Part shown: positions 7,526 through 16,178 of the stretch, one piece after another
Layout: each line of letters starts with the position of its first letter
Position numbering within the stretch: the first letter of the stretch is position 1
Made by a program: the position numbers and the translations under genes
Assembly (NCBI GenBank): GCA_046330415.1
Contig: JAXLSW010000010.1
Coordinates: forward strand, 124,001-188,000
DNA length: 64,000 nucleotides
Direction: 5' to 3'
From: RHKX01 sp046330415
Lineage (GTDB): Bacteria > Actinomycetota > Thermoleophilia > Solirubrobacterales > 70-9
The notes under the pieces: generated by a model
Databases searched by the model: none
What the model saw: the letters and a program-made list of their open reading frames with translations, nothing else
What the model was told of the DNA's origin: nothing

Positions 7526-8209
7526 ATGTGCGGACGCTTCACGCTCACCGATCCGAGCCCGCGACGGCTGACAGCGCGATTCGACCTCGACGGCACGTTC
7601 GAGATCGACGAGCGTCCCCGCTTCAACATCGCCCCGACCGACCCCGTGATCGCCATCAGGCGCACCGAGGAGGCGAAGATGCAGGCCGGACGCCTGCGCT
7701 GGGGGTTGCTTCCCGGCGCCTGGGCGACGAAGCAGGGCCAGCGTCCGTTGATCAACGCCCGGGCCGAGGGGATCGCCACGCAGCCCGCGTTCAAGGAGTC
7801 ATTCGAGCACCGCCGCTGCCTGATCCCCGCCGACGGCTTCTACGAGTGGCGGCGCGACGAGAACGGCAAGCGGCCGATCTGGTTCAGCCCACCCGACGGG
7901 GAGCTGTTCGCCTTCGCGGGGATCTGGGCGCGCCTGGAGCCGAAGGGTGGGGAGCCGGTGACGAGCTGCGCGCTGATCACCTGCGAGCCCAACGGCGTCG
8001 TCGGGGCGGTCCACAACCGGATGCCGGTGGTCCTGGGCAGGGAGGCGGAGGGCACCTGGGTGGATCCGGACGCCGACCCGGCGGCTCTCATGCGACTGCT
8101 GGTCCCGGCCCCCGACGACAGGCTCGGCGCCCGCGAGGTCGGGGATGCGGTCAACAACGTCCGCGAGGACGGCCCGCATCTGATCGAGCCGCCGATGCAG
8201 CTCTTCTAG
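7526..8209 (+). CDS. SRAP domain protein (HMCES/YedK family abasic-site shield)
   Basis: The protein has 227 residues. It begins 'MCGRFTLTDP', so Cys2 becomes the mature N-terminus that crosslinks to abasic sites in single-stranded DNA. Other conserved blocks are 'RFNIAPTDP', 'NARAEG' and 'HRRCLIPADGFYEW', the last holding the catalytic Glu. Members protect replication forks and act in SOS-linked repair. Its stop overlaps by four bases the stop of the convergent membrane-protein gene. The start is fixed by the invariant MCGR. Confidence 0.93.
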   Translation: MCGRFTLTDPSPRRLTARFDLDGTFEIDERPRFNIAPTDPVIAIRRTEEAKMQAGRLRWGLLPGAWATKQGQRPLINARAEGIATQPAFKESFEHRRCLIPADGFYEWRRDENGKRPIWFSPPDGELFAFAGIWARLEPKGGEPVTSCALITCEPNGVVGAVHNRMPVVLGREAEGTWVDPDADPAALMRLLVPAPDDRLGAREVGDAVNNVREDGPHLIEPPMQLF

Positions 8210-8859
8210 ATCGCGGGGCTGACCTGCTGGGCGCCGTCGTCCCAGCCGTCGTCGTCGCGACGCGCGTACGCGGGGCTGTCCTGCGGCGGGGGCGGAGGGG
8301 TGTCGTCCTCGACGACGGTCCGCTGAGGATCACGCTCGGCGGCGGGCGGAGGCGGGTCCTCGACATCGTGGCGGCCGCCGATCGGCCGCTCCTCCTCGAC
8401 GTTCCAAGCCTGGTTGAAGGCGATCAGGGCGACGACGATGAGCAGCAGCTGTACGGGAATGACGACGATGGTGAGGACCCCGAGCAGGTCTGGCGGAAGG
8501 GCCGGGTCGTCGAGGCCTTCCTTGGCGCGCGCGAACCACCCGTCGGCGGCGACCGCGGCGAAGATCGTCATCAGGATCGCCATCGCCGAGGCGACGGGCA
8601 GCAGGCCGCGGTTCCAGCGCATCACGAGGATCGCGAAGAGGACGTAGAGGCCGGCCCAGACCAGCGTGATGATGCCGACGCCGGGGCTCTGCAGCCGCTC
8701 CCAGCCGCCGAGCGTGATGATCACGAGCAGCGCAGCGGAGATGAGCAGCACGAAGGCGACGATCGCCTTCGTCGTCTTCGACTCGGCCTTCTCCCTGTTC
8801 GGGTGCCAGAGCTCGTAGCCCTCCCGAACCGTCACTCCCTTCGGCATCGCCGCAAGCAT
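8206..8859 (-). CDS. Hypothetical membrane protein with proline-rich acidic tail
   Basis: The protein has 217 residues with four hydrophobic helices in the first 150 (for example 'AIVAFVLLISAALLVIITLG' and 'GVLTIVVIPVQLLLIVVALI'). A cytosolic-type tail follows, with 'PPPPAAERD' and 'PPPPPQDSP' runs and acidic residues. I recognise no family. ATG 8847 is an alternative start five codons in. It is convergent with the SRAP gene, overlapping by four bases. Confidence 0.7.
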   Translation of the reverse strand: MLAAMPKGVTVREGYELWHPNREKAESKTTKAIVAFVLLISAALLVIITLGGWERLQSPGVGIITLVWAGLYVLFAILVMRWNRGLLPVASAMAILMTIFAAVAADGWFARAKEGLDDPALPPDLLGVLTIVVIPVQLLLIVVALIAFNQAWNVEEERPIGGRHDVEDPPPPAAERDPQRTVVEDDTPPPPPQDSPAYARRDDDGWDDGAQQVSPAI

Positions 8860-8922
8860 ATGCGCTGCGTCGGCAGCTTGCAGCGGATGTCGTGAGGGTG
8901 GCTGTTCGACGGCCGTCGAGAG

Positions 8923-8996
8923 CGGGGCAGCCAGGACTCGAACCTGGAATCTTCGGCTTTGGAGGCCGCTGCGTTAGCCAATTCTGCTACTGCCCC
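8923..8996 (-). tRNA. tRNA-Trp (CCA)
   Basis: 74 bases. Acceptor GGGGCAG pairs with CTGCCCC, with discriminator G as usual for Trp. Loop CTCCAAA gives anticodon CCA. The T-arm CCAGG-TTCGAGT-CCTGG is perfect. The D-stem is weak, with only two canonical pairs in my folding. Confidence 0.88.
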
Positions 8997-9026
8997 GTGG
9001 GGGAAGGATGGTACCGCCGATGACAG

Positions 9027-9110
9027 TGCGGGCGGAGGGACTCGAACCCCCATGCTCTTTCGAGCACCAGGACCTAAACCTGGCGTGTCAGCCAATTGCA
9101 CCACGCCCGC
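9027..9110 (-). tRNA. tRNA-Leu (TAG)
   Basis: An 84-base class II tRNA. Acceptor GCGGGCG pairs with CGCCCGC, with discriminator A. Stem CCAGG/CCTGG with loop TTTAGGT gives anticodon TAG. The variable arm is long. It lies 30 bases from tRNA-Trp on the same strand, so the two may be co-transcribed. Confidence 0.95.
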
Positions 9111-9158
9111 GTGTTGAGGCAAAGGTAGCGGCACAACGCGAATAGGCTGTCCTCACCC

Positions 9159-10130
9159 TTGCCCCCGCAGACCAGCCGTCCGAAGCTGATCCTCGCCCGT
9201 TCGTGGTCGATGATCTACAACGTGCTCGATGGCCTCGGGGCGCATCGGGCGACGCAGTACGCCGCGGCGATGTCCTACTACGGGCTGCTCTCGATCTTCC
9301 CCGCTGCGATCGTGCTCGCCGCCGCGGCCGGCTTCGTCCTCGACGATCCGGGGGCGCGCCAGGACGTCATCGACTACCTCTTCCGCGAGTTGCCGCTGAC
9401 CGACGACGAGCAGGGCCGCAGCGACATCGAGAGCCTGATCCGCAGCGTCACCAACAACTACGGGACGCTCGGGGTCATCGGCCTCGTCGGCCTGCTCTTC
9501 TCGGCCAGTGCCCTTTTCGGCTCGGCCCGTCTCGCCATCGACGCGATCTTCGGCGGCCGCGTCTCCCGTGGCTATCTGCGCGGCAAGGCGCTGGACCTCG
9601 GCTTCGTCGTCGGGCTCGGCCTTCTCTTCGTCATCTCCTTCGCCTCCTCACTGCTGTCGAGGATCGAACTCGACATCGGCGAGGGGATCCTGAGCGTGAT
9701 CGAGTCGGTGATCACCTTCGGCAACTTCCTGGTCCCCGCCCTGATCACCGCATTCACCTTCACCATCGCCTACACGCGGCTCCCCGTGCACCGGCAGAAG
9801 CTGCGCGACGTCTGGCCCGGGGTCCTCGTCGCCACGCTGGGGATCGAGCTCCTCAAGGTCGGCTTCGACTTCTTCGTCACCGAGATCGCCGACTACAGCT
9901 CGGTCTACGGGTCGCTGGGGACCGTGATCGCGTTCATGTTCTTCATCTACCTCGCCTCGATCGTGTTCCTGATCGGGGCCGAGACGGCGCATCTGTGGCC
10001 GCCGATCCGCGATGGGGACCACGATCCCGACGGCAGCGACGGCCCTTCGGTCGGCGAGCAGGTCCTCGACTTCGGCAAGAGCCTGGTCCGGCGCAATCCC
10101 ACCGAGGAGCATCCGCAGCCGCGGGAGTAG
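9159..10130 (+). CDS. YihY/BrkB family inner-membrane protein
   Basis: The protein has 323 residues and about six transmembrane helices. Family motifs include 'ATQYAAAMSYYGLLSIFPA' near the start, 'FSASALFGSARLAIDAIFG' in the middle, and 'YSSVYGSLGTVIAFMFFIYL' near residue 250. The start at 9159 is TTG; the next methionine (about residue 18) is an alternative. The family was once misnamed ribonuclease BN; its true role is unknown, possibly transport. An acidic soluble tail follows the last helix. Confidence 0.9.
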   Translation: MPPQTSRPKLILARSWSMIYNVLDGLGAHRATQYAAAMSYYGLLSIFPAAIVLAAAAGFVLDDPGARQDVIDYLFRELPLTDDEQGRSDIESLIRSVTNNYGTLGVIGLVGLLFSASALFGSARLAIDAIFGGRVSRGYLRGKALDLGFVVGLGLLFVISFASSLLSRIELDIGEGILSVIESVITFGNFLVPALITAFTFTIAYTRLPVHRQKLRDVWPGVLVATLGIELLKVGFDFFVTEIADYSSVYGSLGTVIAFMFFIYLASIVFLIGAETAHLWPPIRDGDHDPDGSDGPSVGEQVLDFGKSLVRRNPTEEHPQPRE

Positions 10131-10154
10131 GGCGACGTCGTTCACGCGAGTAGC

Positions 10155-11387
10155 GTGGCCGTCGTGCCCTCCTACTCGCCCGACACCGGGTCGCGCCGCC
10201 TCATCCTCACGGTGGCGATCTCCGCGATCGCCCTCGAGACATCCCTGCTCGGGCTGGTCGCGCCGCTGCTGCCGGAGATCGAGGAGCGGACGGGCGCCGG
10301 CGACGCCGCCCTCGGCCTCGCGCTCGCGGCCTACGCGATTCCGATCATGCTCATCTCGATCCCGGTGGGCCGCCTGGCCGACCGCATCGGCCGTCGTCCC
10401 CTGCTGCTGACCGGCCTGGTCCTGACCGGCGTCGGTTCCCTGCTGATCGCCTACTCGGAGTCGCTCGGCGTGCTGCTCGTCGGGCGCGCTGTTCAGGGCA
10501 TCGGTTCGACCGGGAGCTGGGTTGCCGCCCTGACGGTCGTCTCCGACCTCGCCCGGCCGGGGCGCAAGGGGGAGGCGATCGGCTTCGCTCTGGCCGCCAA
10601 CAGCATCGGCGGCATCGGTGGACCGGCGCTCGGCGGCGTCGCCGGCGGTGAGATCTCGTTCGAGGCGCCGTTCCTGATCGTCACCGCGCTCGCCGCGGGG
10701 ATGTTCACGCTCGGCTGGTTCGTCCTGCCGCGCGGGGTTCCCGGCGGGGGGGAGGACCCCGACGGCGCTGCCGGGGGCGATGGCGGCGATGAAGACGACG
10801 GCGACACCGGCGGCACCCTCGCAACGCTGCTGCGCCCAGTAGTCCTCGTTCCCGCCTCGGTCATGGTTGCCGGCTCCGCGTTCCTCGGTGCGATCGATTT
10901 CGCCGTGCCCCTCGACCTCGATCGACGGCTCGGCACGGAGGAGACGGCCATCGGCCTGCTCTTCGCGGCCGCGGCCAGCCTCGACGCCATCGCCGCGCCG
11001 ATAGCCGGTCGCGCCGGGGATCGGCGCGGCAGGCGCCCCGTGGCGATCGTCGGCGTCGTCGTGGTGGGATCGTCCGGCGTCATGCTCGCCGCGCTGGGAT
11101 CGCTGGCGGGCGCCGCGGTCGCGCTCGTCGTCTTCGGCTTCGCCCAGAGCATCCTCTTCGGCGGCGCCGTGCCTTGGTTCGAGGAGACCTTCGCCCGCAG
11201 CAGCCGCGGTCTGGCCTACGGAAGCCTCAACCTCGTCTTCGCCACCGGCTACACGATCGGCCCGCTGATCGCGGGCGGGCTGCTCGAAGCGGCCGGCGCC
11301 GATGCCGTCTACCTGACGATCGCCGTCATCTGCGCCGCCGGGGCCACGTGGCTCTCGACGCGCCGGGATGGCGAGGCGCTGACCTGA
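10155..11387 (+). CDS. Major facilitator superfamily transporter
   Basis: The protein has 410 residues, starts at GTG and has about 12 hydrophobic helices. The MFS motif A is seen as 'GRLADRIGRRPLL' after helix 2, with a weaker second copy 'GRAGDRRGRRPVA' in the second half. The central cytoplasmic loop is an unusual Gly/Asp-rich stretch ('GGGEDPDGAAGGDGGDEDD'). It resembles drug or sugar efflux MFS proteins; the substrate cannot be read. It follows the YihY gene by 24 bases and may be co-transcribed. Confidence 0.88.
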   Translation: MAVVPSYSPDTGSRRLILTVAISAIALETSLLGLVAPLLPEIEERTGAGDAALGLALAAYAIPIMLISIPVGRLADRIGRRPLLLTGLVLTGVGSLLIAYSESLGVLLVGRAVQGIGSTGSWVAALTVVSDLARPGRKGEAIGFALAANSIGGIGGPALGGVAGGEISFEAPFLIVTALAAGMFTLGWFVLPRGVPGGGEDPDGAAGGDGGDEDDGDTGGTLATLLRPVVLVPASVMVAGSAFLGAIDFAVPLDLDRRLGTEETAIGLLFAAAASLDAIAAPIAGRAGDRRGRRPVAIVGVVVVGSSGVMLAALGSLAGAAVALVVFGFAQSILFGGAVPWFEETFARSSRGLAYGSLNLVFATGYTIGPLIAGGLLEAAGADAVYLTIAVICAAGATWLSTRRDGEALT

Positions 11388-11406
11388 GCGACCACCTTTC
11401 GGGGAG

Positions 11407-11478
11407 AGCGGGTGACGGGACTCGAACCCGTTCTTCGAGCTTGGAAGGCTTGCGTGCAACCGGTAACACTTCACCCGC
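11407..11478 (-). tRNA. tRNA-Gly (TCC)
   Basis: 72 bases. Acceptor GCGGGTG pairs with CACCCGC. Loop CTTCCAA gives anticodon TCC. The T-arm CGGG-TTCGAGT-CCCG is perfect. One A-C mismatch is seen in the anticodon stem. CCA is not encoded. Confidence 0.92.
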
Positions 11479-11610
11479 GCGTCCGCTGATCTTAGAGCCG
11501 CCCCGCCGCTCACCGCGTTTGAGAACTCCAGCGCCGGGAAGGGGAAACGGCGCACTTTCAGGCGGACACCCGGTAGAACCGGAGCACACAACCTTTAGGG
11601 AGGTACACGA

Positions 11611-13194
11611 ATGCGACGAGCATTCATCGCGCTGCTGGCGCTCATCGCGTCAGCGGCATTGATCACCACGGACCAGGCTGAGAAGCCCGCCGCCGACGAC
11701 CCCTCGGCTACGCCCGAGCTGACCCCGGCCCAGTTCTCGAAGCTGCTTCGCGGGGACGTCAAGACCAACGGCGTCTTCCAGCACCTCAAGGCGCTGCAGG
11801 AGATCGCGGACGAGAACGACGGCAACCGCGCCGCCGGCCGCCCTGGCTACAAGAAGTCGGCCGACTACGTCGCGAAGACGATGAAGGGTTACGGCTGGGA
11901 CGTCTCGCGCGAGAAGTTCGACTTCGACGCGTTCTTCGAGGACGCCCCCTCGACTTTCGAGCGGGTCAGCCCGAACCCGAAGGTCTACACCGAGGACACG
12001 GAGTTCTCGACCATGGAGTTCTCGGGCAGCGGCGACGTCACGGCCGAGCTCGTGGCGGTCGACTTGACCCTGCCCCCGTCGCCGGAGCCCAGCTCCTCGA
12101 GCGGATGTGAGGCCAGCGACTTCACCGGTCTCAACCTGACCGGGAAGGTCGCGCTGATGCAGCGTGGGACGTGCGACTTCTCGGTGAAGGTCAAGAACGC
12201 GACCGCCGCCGGTGCCGCGGCCACGGTGATCTTCAACGAGGGTCAGGAGGGTCGCACCGACGTCGTCTTCGGCACGCTCGGCACGCCCGACATCACGGTC
12301 CCCGCCGTCGACACCTCGTTCGCGATCGGTTCAGAGCTCGCCAACGGCGCGCTCAACGGTCCGACGGGAACGACCGTCCACATCAAGACCACCACCCACA
12401 CCGAGAACCTGAAGGCCGAGAACGTCGTCGCGGAGATGCCCGGCGGCAGCTCCAAGAACGTCGTCATGGCCGGCGCCCACCTCGACAGCGTCGCCGACGG
12501 TCCCGGGATCAACGACAACGGCACCGGCTCCGCGGCCCTGCTGGAGATCGCCCACCGGCTCTCCGACAGCGGCGTCGAGCCGAACAACAAGATCCGGTTC
12601 GGGTGGTGGGGCGCCGAGGAGGAGGGCCTGATCGGCTCCACCGACTACGTCGCGGGCCTGAAGAAGAAGCAGCTCAGCAAGATCGCGCTGTACCTGAACT
12701 TCGACATGGTCGGCTCGCCGAACTTCGCCCGCCTCATCTACGACGGTGACGGCGACGCGTTCGACAGCGAGGGCCCGAAGGGCTCCGACAAGATCGAGGC
12801 GACCTTCGAGAAGTACTTCAAGAAGGCCGACCTCGCCACGGGCCCGACCCAGTTCGACGGCCGCTCCGACTACCTCGGCTTCATCGACGCCGGGATCCCG
12901 GCCGGTGGCCTGTTCACGGGCGCCGAGGAGATCAAGACCGAGGAGGAGGCCGACCTCTACGGCGGCAAGGCGGGGGTCGCCTTCGACCACTGCTACCACC
13001 AGGCGTGCGACGACCTCGAGAACGTCTCGCGCAAGGCGATCAAGCAGATGACCCCGGCGATCGCCGACTCGGTTGCGCGCTACGCGATCGACGTCAGCAA
13101 GATCGCCAAGGGCGGCGGCAAGAAGGGCAAGCGCCTCGCCGCTCCCTCCGCAGCCGGCGACGCCGAGTACCTCGGCAACGAGCTGGCTCGCTGA
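11611..13194 (+). CDS. Secreted M28 family zinc aminopeptidase with PA domain
   Basis: The protein has 527 residues. It has a Sec-type signal peptide ('MRRAFIALLALIASAALIT') and a PA insert (about 140-260, 'GKVALMQRGTCDFSVKVKNA'). The M28 core has metal and catalytic residues in order: 'AHLDSVADGPGINDNGTG' (about 290), 'WGAEEEGLIGS' (catalytic Glu), 'LNFDMVGS', 'RSDYLGF' and 'CYHQACDD'. It probably cleaves N-terminal residues of extracellular peptides. AGGGAGG lies 7 bases upstream of the ATG. A stem-loop follows the stop, so it is likely monocistronic. Confidence 0.92.
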   Translation: MRRAFIALLALIASAALITTDQAEKPAADDPSATPELTPAQFSKLLRGDVKTNGVFQHLKALQEIADENDGNRAAGRPGYKKSADYVAKTMKGYGWDVSREKFDFDAFFEDAPSTFERVSPNPKVYTEDTEFSTMEFSGSGDVTAELVAVDLTLPPSPEPSSSSGCEASDFTGLNLTGKVALMQRGTCDFSVKVKNATAAGAAATVIFNEGQEGRTDVVFGTLGTPDITVPAVDTSFAIGSELANGALNGPTGTTVHIKTTTHTENLKAENVVAEMPGGSSKNVVMAGAHLDSVADGPGINDNGTGSAALLEIAHRLSDSGVEPNNKIRFGWWGAEEEGLIGSTDYVAGLKKKQLSKIALYLNFDMVGSPNFARLIYDGDGDAFDSEGPKGSDKIEATFEKYFKKADLATGPTQFDGRSDYLGFIDAGIPAGGLFTGAEEIKTEEEADLYGGKAGVAFDHCYHQACDDLENVSRKAIKQMTPAIADSVARYAIDVSKIAKGGGKKGKRLAAPSAAGDAEYLGNELAR

Positions 13195-13206
13195 CGCGAA
13201 CCGGAG

Positions 13207-13243
13207 CGCCCCGCTCAGCCAGGTCTGAGCGCTGAGCGGGGCG
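13207..13243. terminator. Hairpin terminator between convergent genes
   Basis: CGCCCCGCTCAG (13207-13218) pairs perfectly with CTGAGCGGGGCG (13232-13243) over a 13-base loop. A second small stem CCGGGGC/GCCCCGG overlaps the next stop codon. There is no T-run, as is common in high-GC actinobacteria. It separates the M28 peptidase gene from the convergent repeat-protein gene. Confidence 0.7.
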
Positions 13244-13254
13244 TGCCCGGGGCT

Positions 13255-15426
13255 TCAGCCCCGGCAGGACGCGAGGTCGTCCTTCGCGCTCCGAACCTTT
13301 GCCTTCGCCCTCTTGACTCGTGCCTTCGCCTTCGCGCCGGCGGCCGCTCCCCGCGCCTTCCTGAGCGCGGCCTTCGCTCGCTTCAGCTTCGTCTTGGCCC
13401 TTGCCAGCCTGGTCTCCGCCGCGGTGCAGTCGGGAGCGGGGTGGTCCACGGCCACCGTGAAGTGACGGGACGCCGGGGTGGGGTCGGCGTTGCCGTCGAA
13501 GTCAACGGCGCGGACGGCGAACGAGTGCGGGCCCTCCGAGAGGCCGGTGAGCTCCTTCCCCGAAGTGGGGCAGACGGCGAACGCGGCGCCGTCGAGGCTG
13601 CACTCGAACGCGGCGACGTCGAAGGCCGGGGAGCCCTCGTAGGTGAAGGTCGCCGACGTCGTGGCGATCGCGGCGCTCGGGCCACCGGTCACGGTCGTGT
13701 CGGGTGCTGTCGTGTCGGCCGGACGCGCCAGGGTCACCTCGATCCGGCCCGCGCCGCTCACCGCGTCCGCGGCGATCCGGTAGGTCGTCCCGGCGGTGGC
13801 CGCGAACGAGACCGCGCTGTCCTGCGGGGAGCAGTCGGGTGAGCCGGCGTCGTCATCGGCGACCACCTGCGTGAGCGCGTTCACGGCCGAGCCGGTGTAG
13901 ACCGCGAGCACCGGGTCGACGTCGTTGGTGCAGGTCGAGAGCTCGACGAGACCGCCCACCGGCGCCGTCCAGGAGAACCACAGCGAGTGGCCGGAGCCGA
14001 CGCCGCCGTGCTGCGGCTCTCCGGGCTCTCCGCCCGCGAGCGTGGTGAAACCCGAGCCGAAGTCGCTCGTGCCATCGAGCAGGGTCGCATCCGCGAAGTC
14101 GTCGTTGAGGGGCTTCGCGACCAGCGCCAGGTGCAGGAAGCCGCTCGCGCCCGCCTTGCCGTCGACGGCGATTGCGTAGGTCTGGCCCTCAGCGACGGTG
14201 AAGCTCACCAGGCTGTCGCCGTTGTCGCAGGTCGGCAGGGTCGTGTCGTCGTCGTTGCTGGCGACCTCGCTCAATGCTGCCGGGATGCTCCCGGTGTAGA
14301 CGGCGAGCATCGTGTCGAAGTCGGAGCCGCAGGTGTCGATGCGGACGGGCCCGCTCTGCGGGGCTGTCCACCGGTACCAGACGGAGTTCGCGGCGGGATC
14401 GCCCTGGATGGCGGGTTCGCTCGGTTCCGTCCCCGCGTGGGCACTGTCGCCGGAGGTCTCGGTGGCGACCGTCGCCCCGAGGTCCTCCGCGTTCGCGAAG
14501 AGGTCGTTCGTCGGCGGTCCCGCGACGTCGATGTGGAACTGGCCGACATCGGAGGCGGTCTTCCCGTCGACGGCGATCCTGTAGGTCTGGCCTGCGGCGG
14601 CCGGGAACTCCACGCGGGACGCGGTTCCTCCTAATCCGCAGCCGGCGCTGTCGTCGTTGCTGGCGACGGGGGTGAGTGCGTTGACGGCGCTGCCGGTGTA
14701 GACCGCGATCCTCGTGTCGAATAGGGAGTCACAGGCGTCGACCGCGACGGTGCCGGTGCCGGCCGAGGTGAACGAGTACCAGGCGGAGTTGGCCGCGGGG
14801 GAGCCCGCGTGCGCCGGCTCGCCCGCCTCCGCGCCGGCGAAGAAGTTGACCTCCGTGGCGCTGCCGCTCGTGCCGGGGATCGCGACCGCGTCGGCGAAGT
14901 TGGCGTTCGGCGGCTGTGCCCTGATGATGAACTGGAACGACCCTGGTGAGGCCGCGAACTTGCTGTCGAGCGCGAACAGGTAGGAGGTGCCGGCTGCGGC
15001 GGTGAAGCTGATCTTGCTGTCGCCCGGCGTGCAGCCGGGGTCGCCGGCCGCGGCATCGTCGTCCTCGGCCAGCGAGACGAGGCCCGCGAAGTCGGGCGCC
15101 GCCTCGTAGGCGGAGATCACCGTGTCGGTGGCGGAGCCGCAGGTGTCGACCTGCACGGTCCGGTTCGTCGAGGCCGTGTTCTCGAAGCGGAACCAGATCG
15201 AGTGGTTCGCGGGCACGCCCGCGTGCGCGGGCTCGCCGGCCTGCGCCGTGTAGGAGCTGTTGTTGGAGCCGAGGCCGGGCGGGATCACCCGCGGGCTCCC
15301 GAAGTCGTCGTTCGGGGAGGCGGCCGATGCGGCACCCGGGAAGATCACCGCCGCGGTGACGAGGGGGCCGGCAAGCAGCAGGATGGAAGTCCGTAGCGGG
15401 TTCGGCAGCTTCGCTCTCAGCTTCAT
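13255..15426 (-). CDS. Secreted repeat protein (four pre-peptidase C-terminal-like domains, Ig-like domain, basic helical tail)
   Basis: The protein has 723 residues with a signal peptide ending near 'FPGAASAAS'. Four units of about 130 residues repeat the pattern 'NDDFADA ... GEPxHAG ... SxWYxWTAP ... vDTCgSxfDTxlaVYTGS ... NDD ... TYRIAVDGK'. This is a pre-peptidase C-terminal-like beta-sandwich usually linked to secreted proteins and calcium or surface binding. An Ig-like module with 'FECSLDGAAFAVC' follows. The last 60 residues form an Ala/Lys/Arg coiled-coil ('RLARAKTKLKRAKAALRKAR'). There is no protease domain, so an adhesive or cell-wall role is more likely than catalysis. Convergent with the M28 gene. 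Confidence 0.8.
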   Translation of the reverse strand: MKLRAKLPNPLRTSILLLAGPLVTAAVIFPGAASAASPNDDFGSPRVIPPGLGSNNSSYTAQAGEPAHAGVPANHSIWFRFENTASTNRTVQVDTCGSATDTVISAYEAAPDFAGLVSLAEDDDAAAGDPGCTPGDSKISFTAAAGTSYLFALDSKFAASPGSFQFIIRAQPPNANFADAVAIPGTSGSATEVNFFAGAEAGEPAHAGSPAANSAWYSFTSAGTGTVAVDACDSLFDTRIAVYTGSAVNALTPVASNDDSAGCGLGGTASRVEFPAAAGQTYRIAVDGKTASDVGQFHIDVAGPPTNDLFANAEDLGATVATETSGDSAHAGTEPSEPAIQGDPAANSVWYRWTAPQSGPVRIDTCGSDFDTMLAVYTGSIPAALSEVASNDDDTTLPTCDNGDSLVSFTVAEGQTYAIAVDGKAGASGFLHLALVAKPLNDDFADATLLDGTSDFGSGFTTLAGGEPGEPQHGGVGSGHSLWFSWTAPVGGLVELSTCTNDVDPVLAVYTGSAVNALTQVVADDDAGSPDCSPQDSAVSFAATAGTTYRIAADAVSGAGRIEVTLARPADTTAPDTTVTGGPSAAIATTSATFTYEGSPAFDVAAFECSLDGAAFAVCPTSGKELTGLSEGPHSFAVRAVDFDGNADPTPASRHFTVAVDHPAPDCTAAETRLARAKTKLKRAKAALRKARGAAAGAKAKARVKRAKAKVRSAKDDLASCRG

Positions 15427-15579
15427 GCGCTGAAGCTACGTCGCAGCGCGGGTGCCCGAACGGCCGAAGTCGCCGTTACCGAAACGACCCCGCGAGGCGA
15501 CCGAAACGGTTGATCTTCAGCCGGTGCAGGGCGCCACGCCACGCCGAGCGGCGCGGTGCGGCATCATCCATCGCCGTCA

Positions 15580-15653
15580 CGGGGCGTGGCGCAGCTTGGT
15601 AGCGCATTCGACTGGGGGTCGAAAGGTCGCTGGTTCAAATCCAGTCGCCCCGA
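15580..15653 (+). tRNA. tRNA-Pro (GGG)
   Basis: 74 bases. Acceptor CGGGGCG pairs with CGCCCCG, with discriminator A. The anticodon stem TTCGA/TCGAA holds loop CTGGGGG, giving anticodon GGG. It is nearly identical to tRNA-Pro(TGG) at 1154 outside the anticodon arm, so the two could share an integrase target. Confidence 0.95.
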
Positions 15654-15771
15654 TTCCCTCCAGCGGGTCAAGCGCGGCAAGCTGATCAAGCTGAAGGCCA
15701 AGCCGGGCACCGAGCTTCCGGCCGCCACCGGGGTGGACGCCGTGTTCAGCAAGGGGAAGTGGAAGCGCTAG
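15654..15771 (+). pseudogene. Orphan C-terminal coding fragment after tRNA-Pro(GGG)
   Basis: One frame reads as a plausible protein end ('GKLIKLKAKPGTELPAATGV', then 'DAVFSKGKWKR' and a stop) but has no start codon or upstream domain; the tRNA immediately precedes it. It may be the remains of a gene truncated by an event at the tRNA 3' end, or simply an open frame by chance. I see nothing further in 15772-15960. Confidence 0.25.
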
Positions 15772-15967
15772 CGCCGCCCTGCTGCGCTCGGATCGAAGGG
15801 ACGAGAGCCCCCGAGTTCGGATCGCTCGGACGGGTATCGCACCCGCCTCGTCCAACCTGACGTACGCCAGCCAGCCGGCCCGGCCAATGCGGTCACACGC
15901 CATGATTCGGTAGGTGCGGCGGATCGTCGCCCGTCGGGTGCGCGGAACCGGAAGTGCTCGAAATCTA

Positions 15968-15983
15968 CCGACCGCCCGGTCGG
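15968..15983. promoter_or_regulatory. TetR-type operator, site 1 (transporter operon)
   Basis: CCGACCGCCCGGTCGG is the centre of a perfect 10+2+10 palindrome covering 15965-15986. It shares CGACCNNNCGGTCG with four other sites in the locus. 'TAGGAAT', a -10-like element, follows at once. It lies upstream of the PotABCD-type operon. Confidence 0.75.
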
Positions 15984-16178
15984 TAGGAATGCTGTGCACC
16001 GCTTAGGCGTGCTGATTCTGTGGTACTGTCCAGACCGCCCGTTCGGACGGGCAGGACAGGAATGGAGGGTGATCATCCTTGGCAACGTCAACCGTCACGC
16101 GTTCCCTCGCAGATCCAGATGCACCTGTCCGCTGACGCGTCAGCGGGCGCATCGCCCGCCTCCGGCTCGGGTGCGGCC

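Noticed and set aside
9648..11591. Long open frame on the minus strand opposite YihY and MFS genes
   Set aside because: Arg/Gly/Asp-rich low-complexity translation typical of the antisense of GC-rich genes; the plus-strand proteins have clear membrane helices and family motifs.
15577..15999. Minus-strand frame reading 'GATGFEPATF' across tRNA-Pro(GGG)
   Set aside because: This peptide is a well-known artefact of translating the antisense of tRNA genes.
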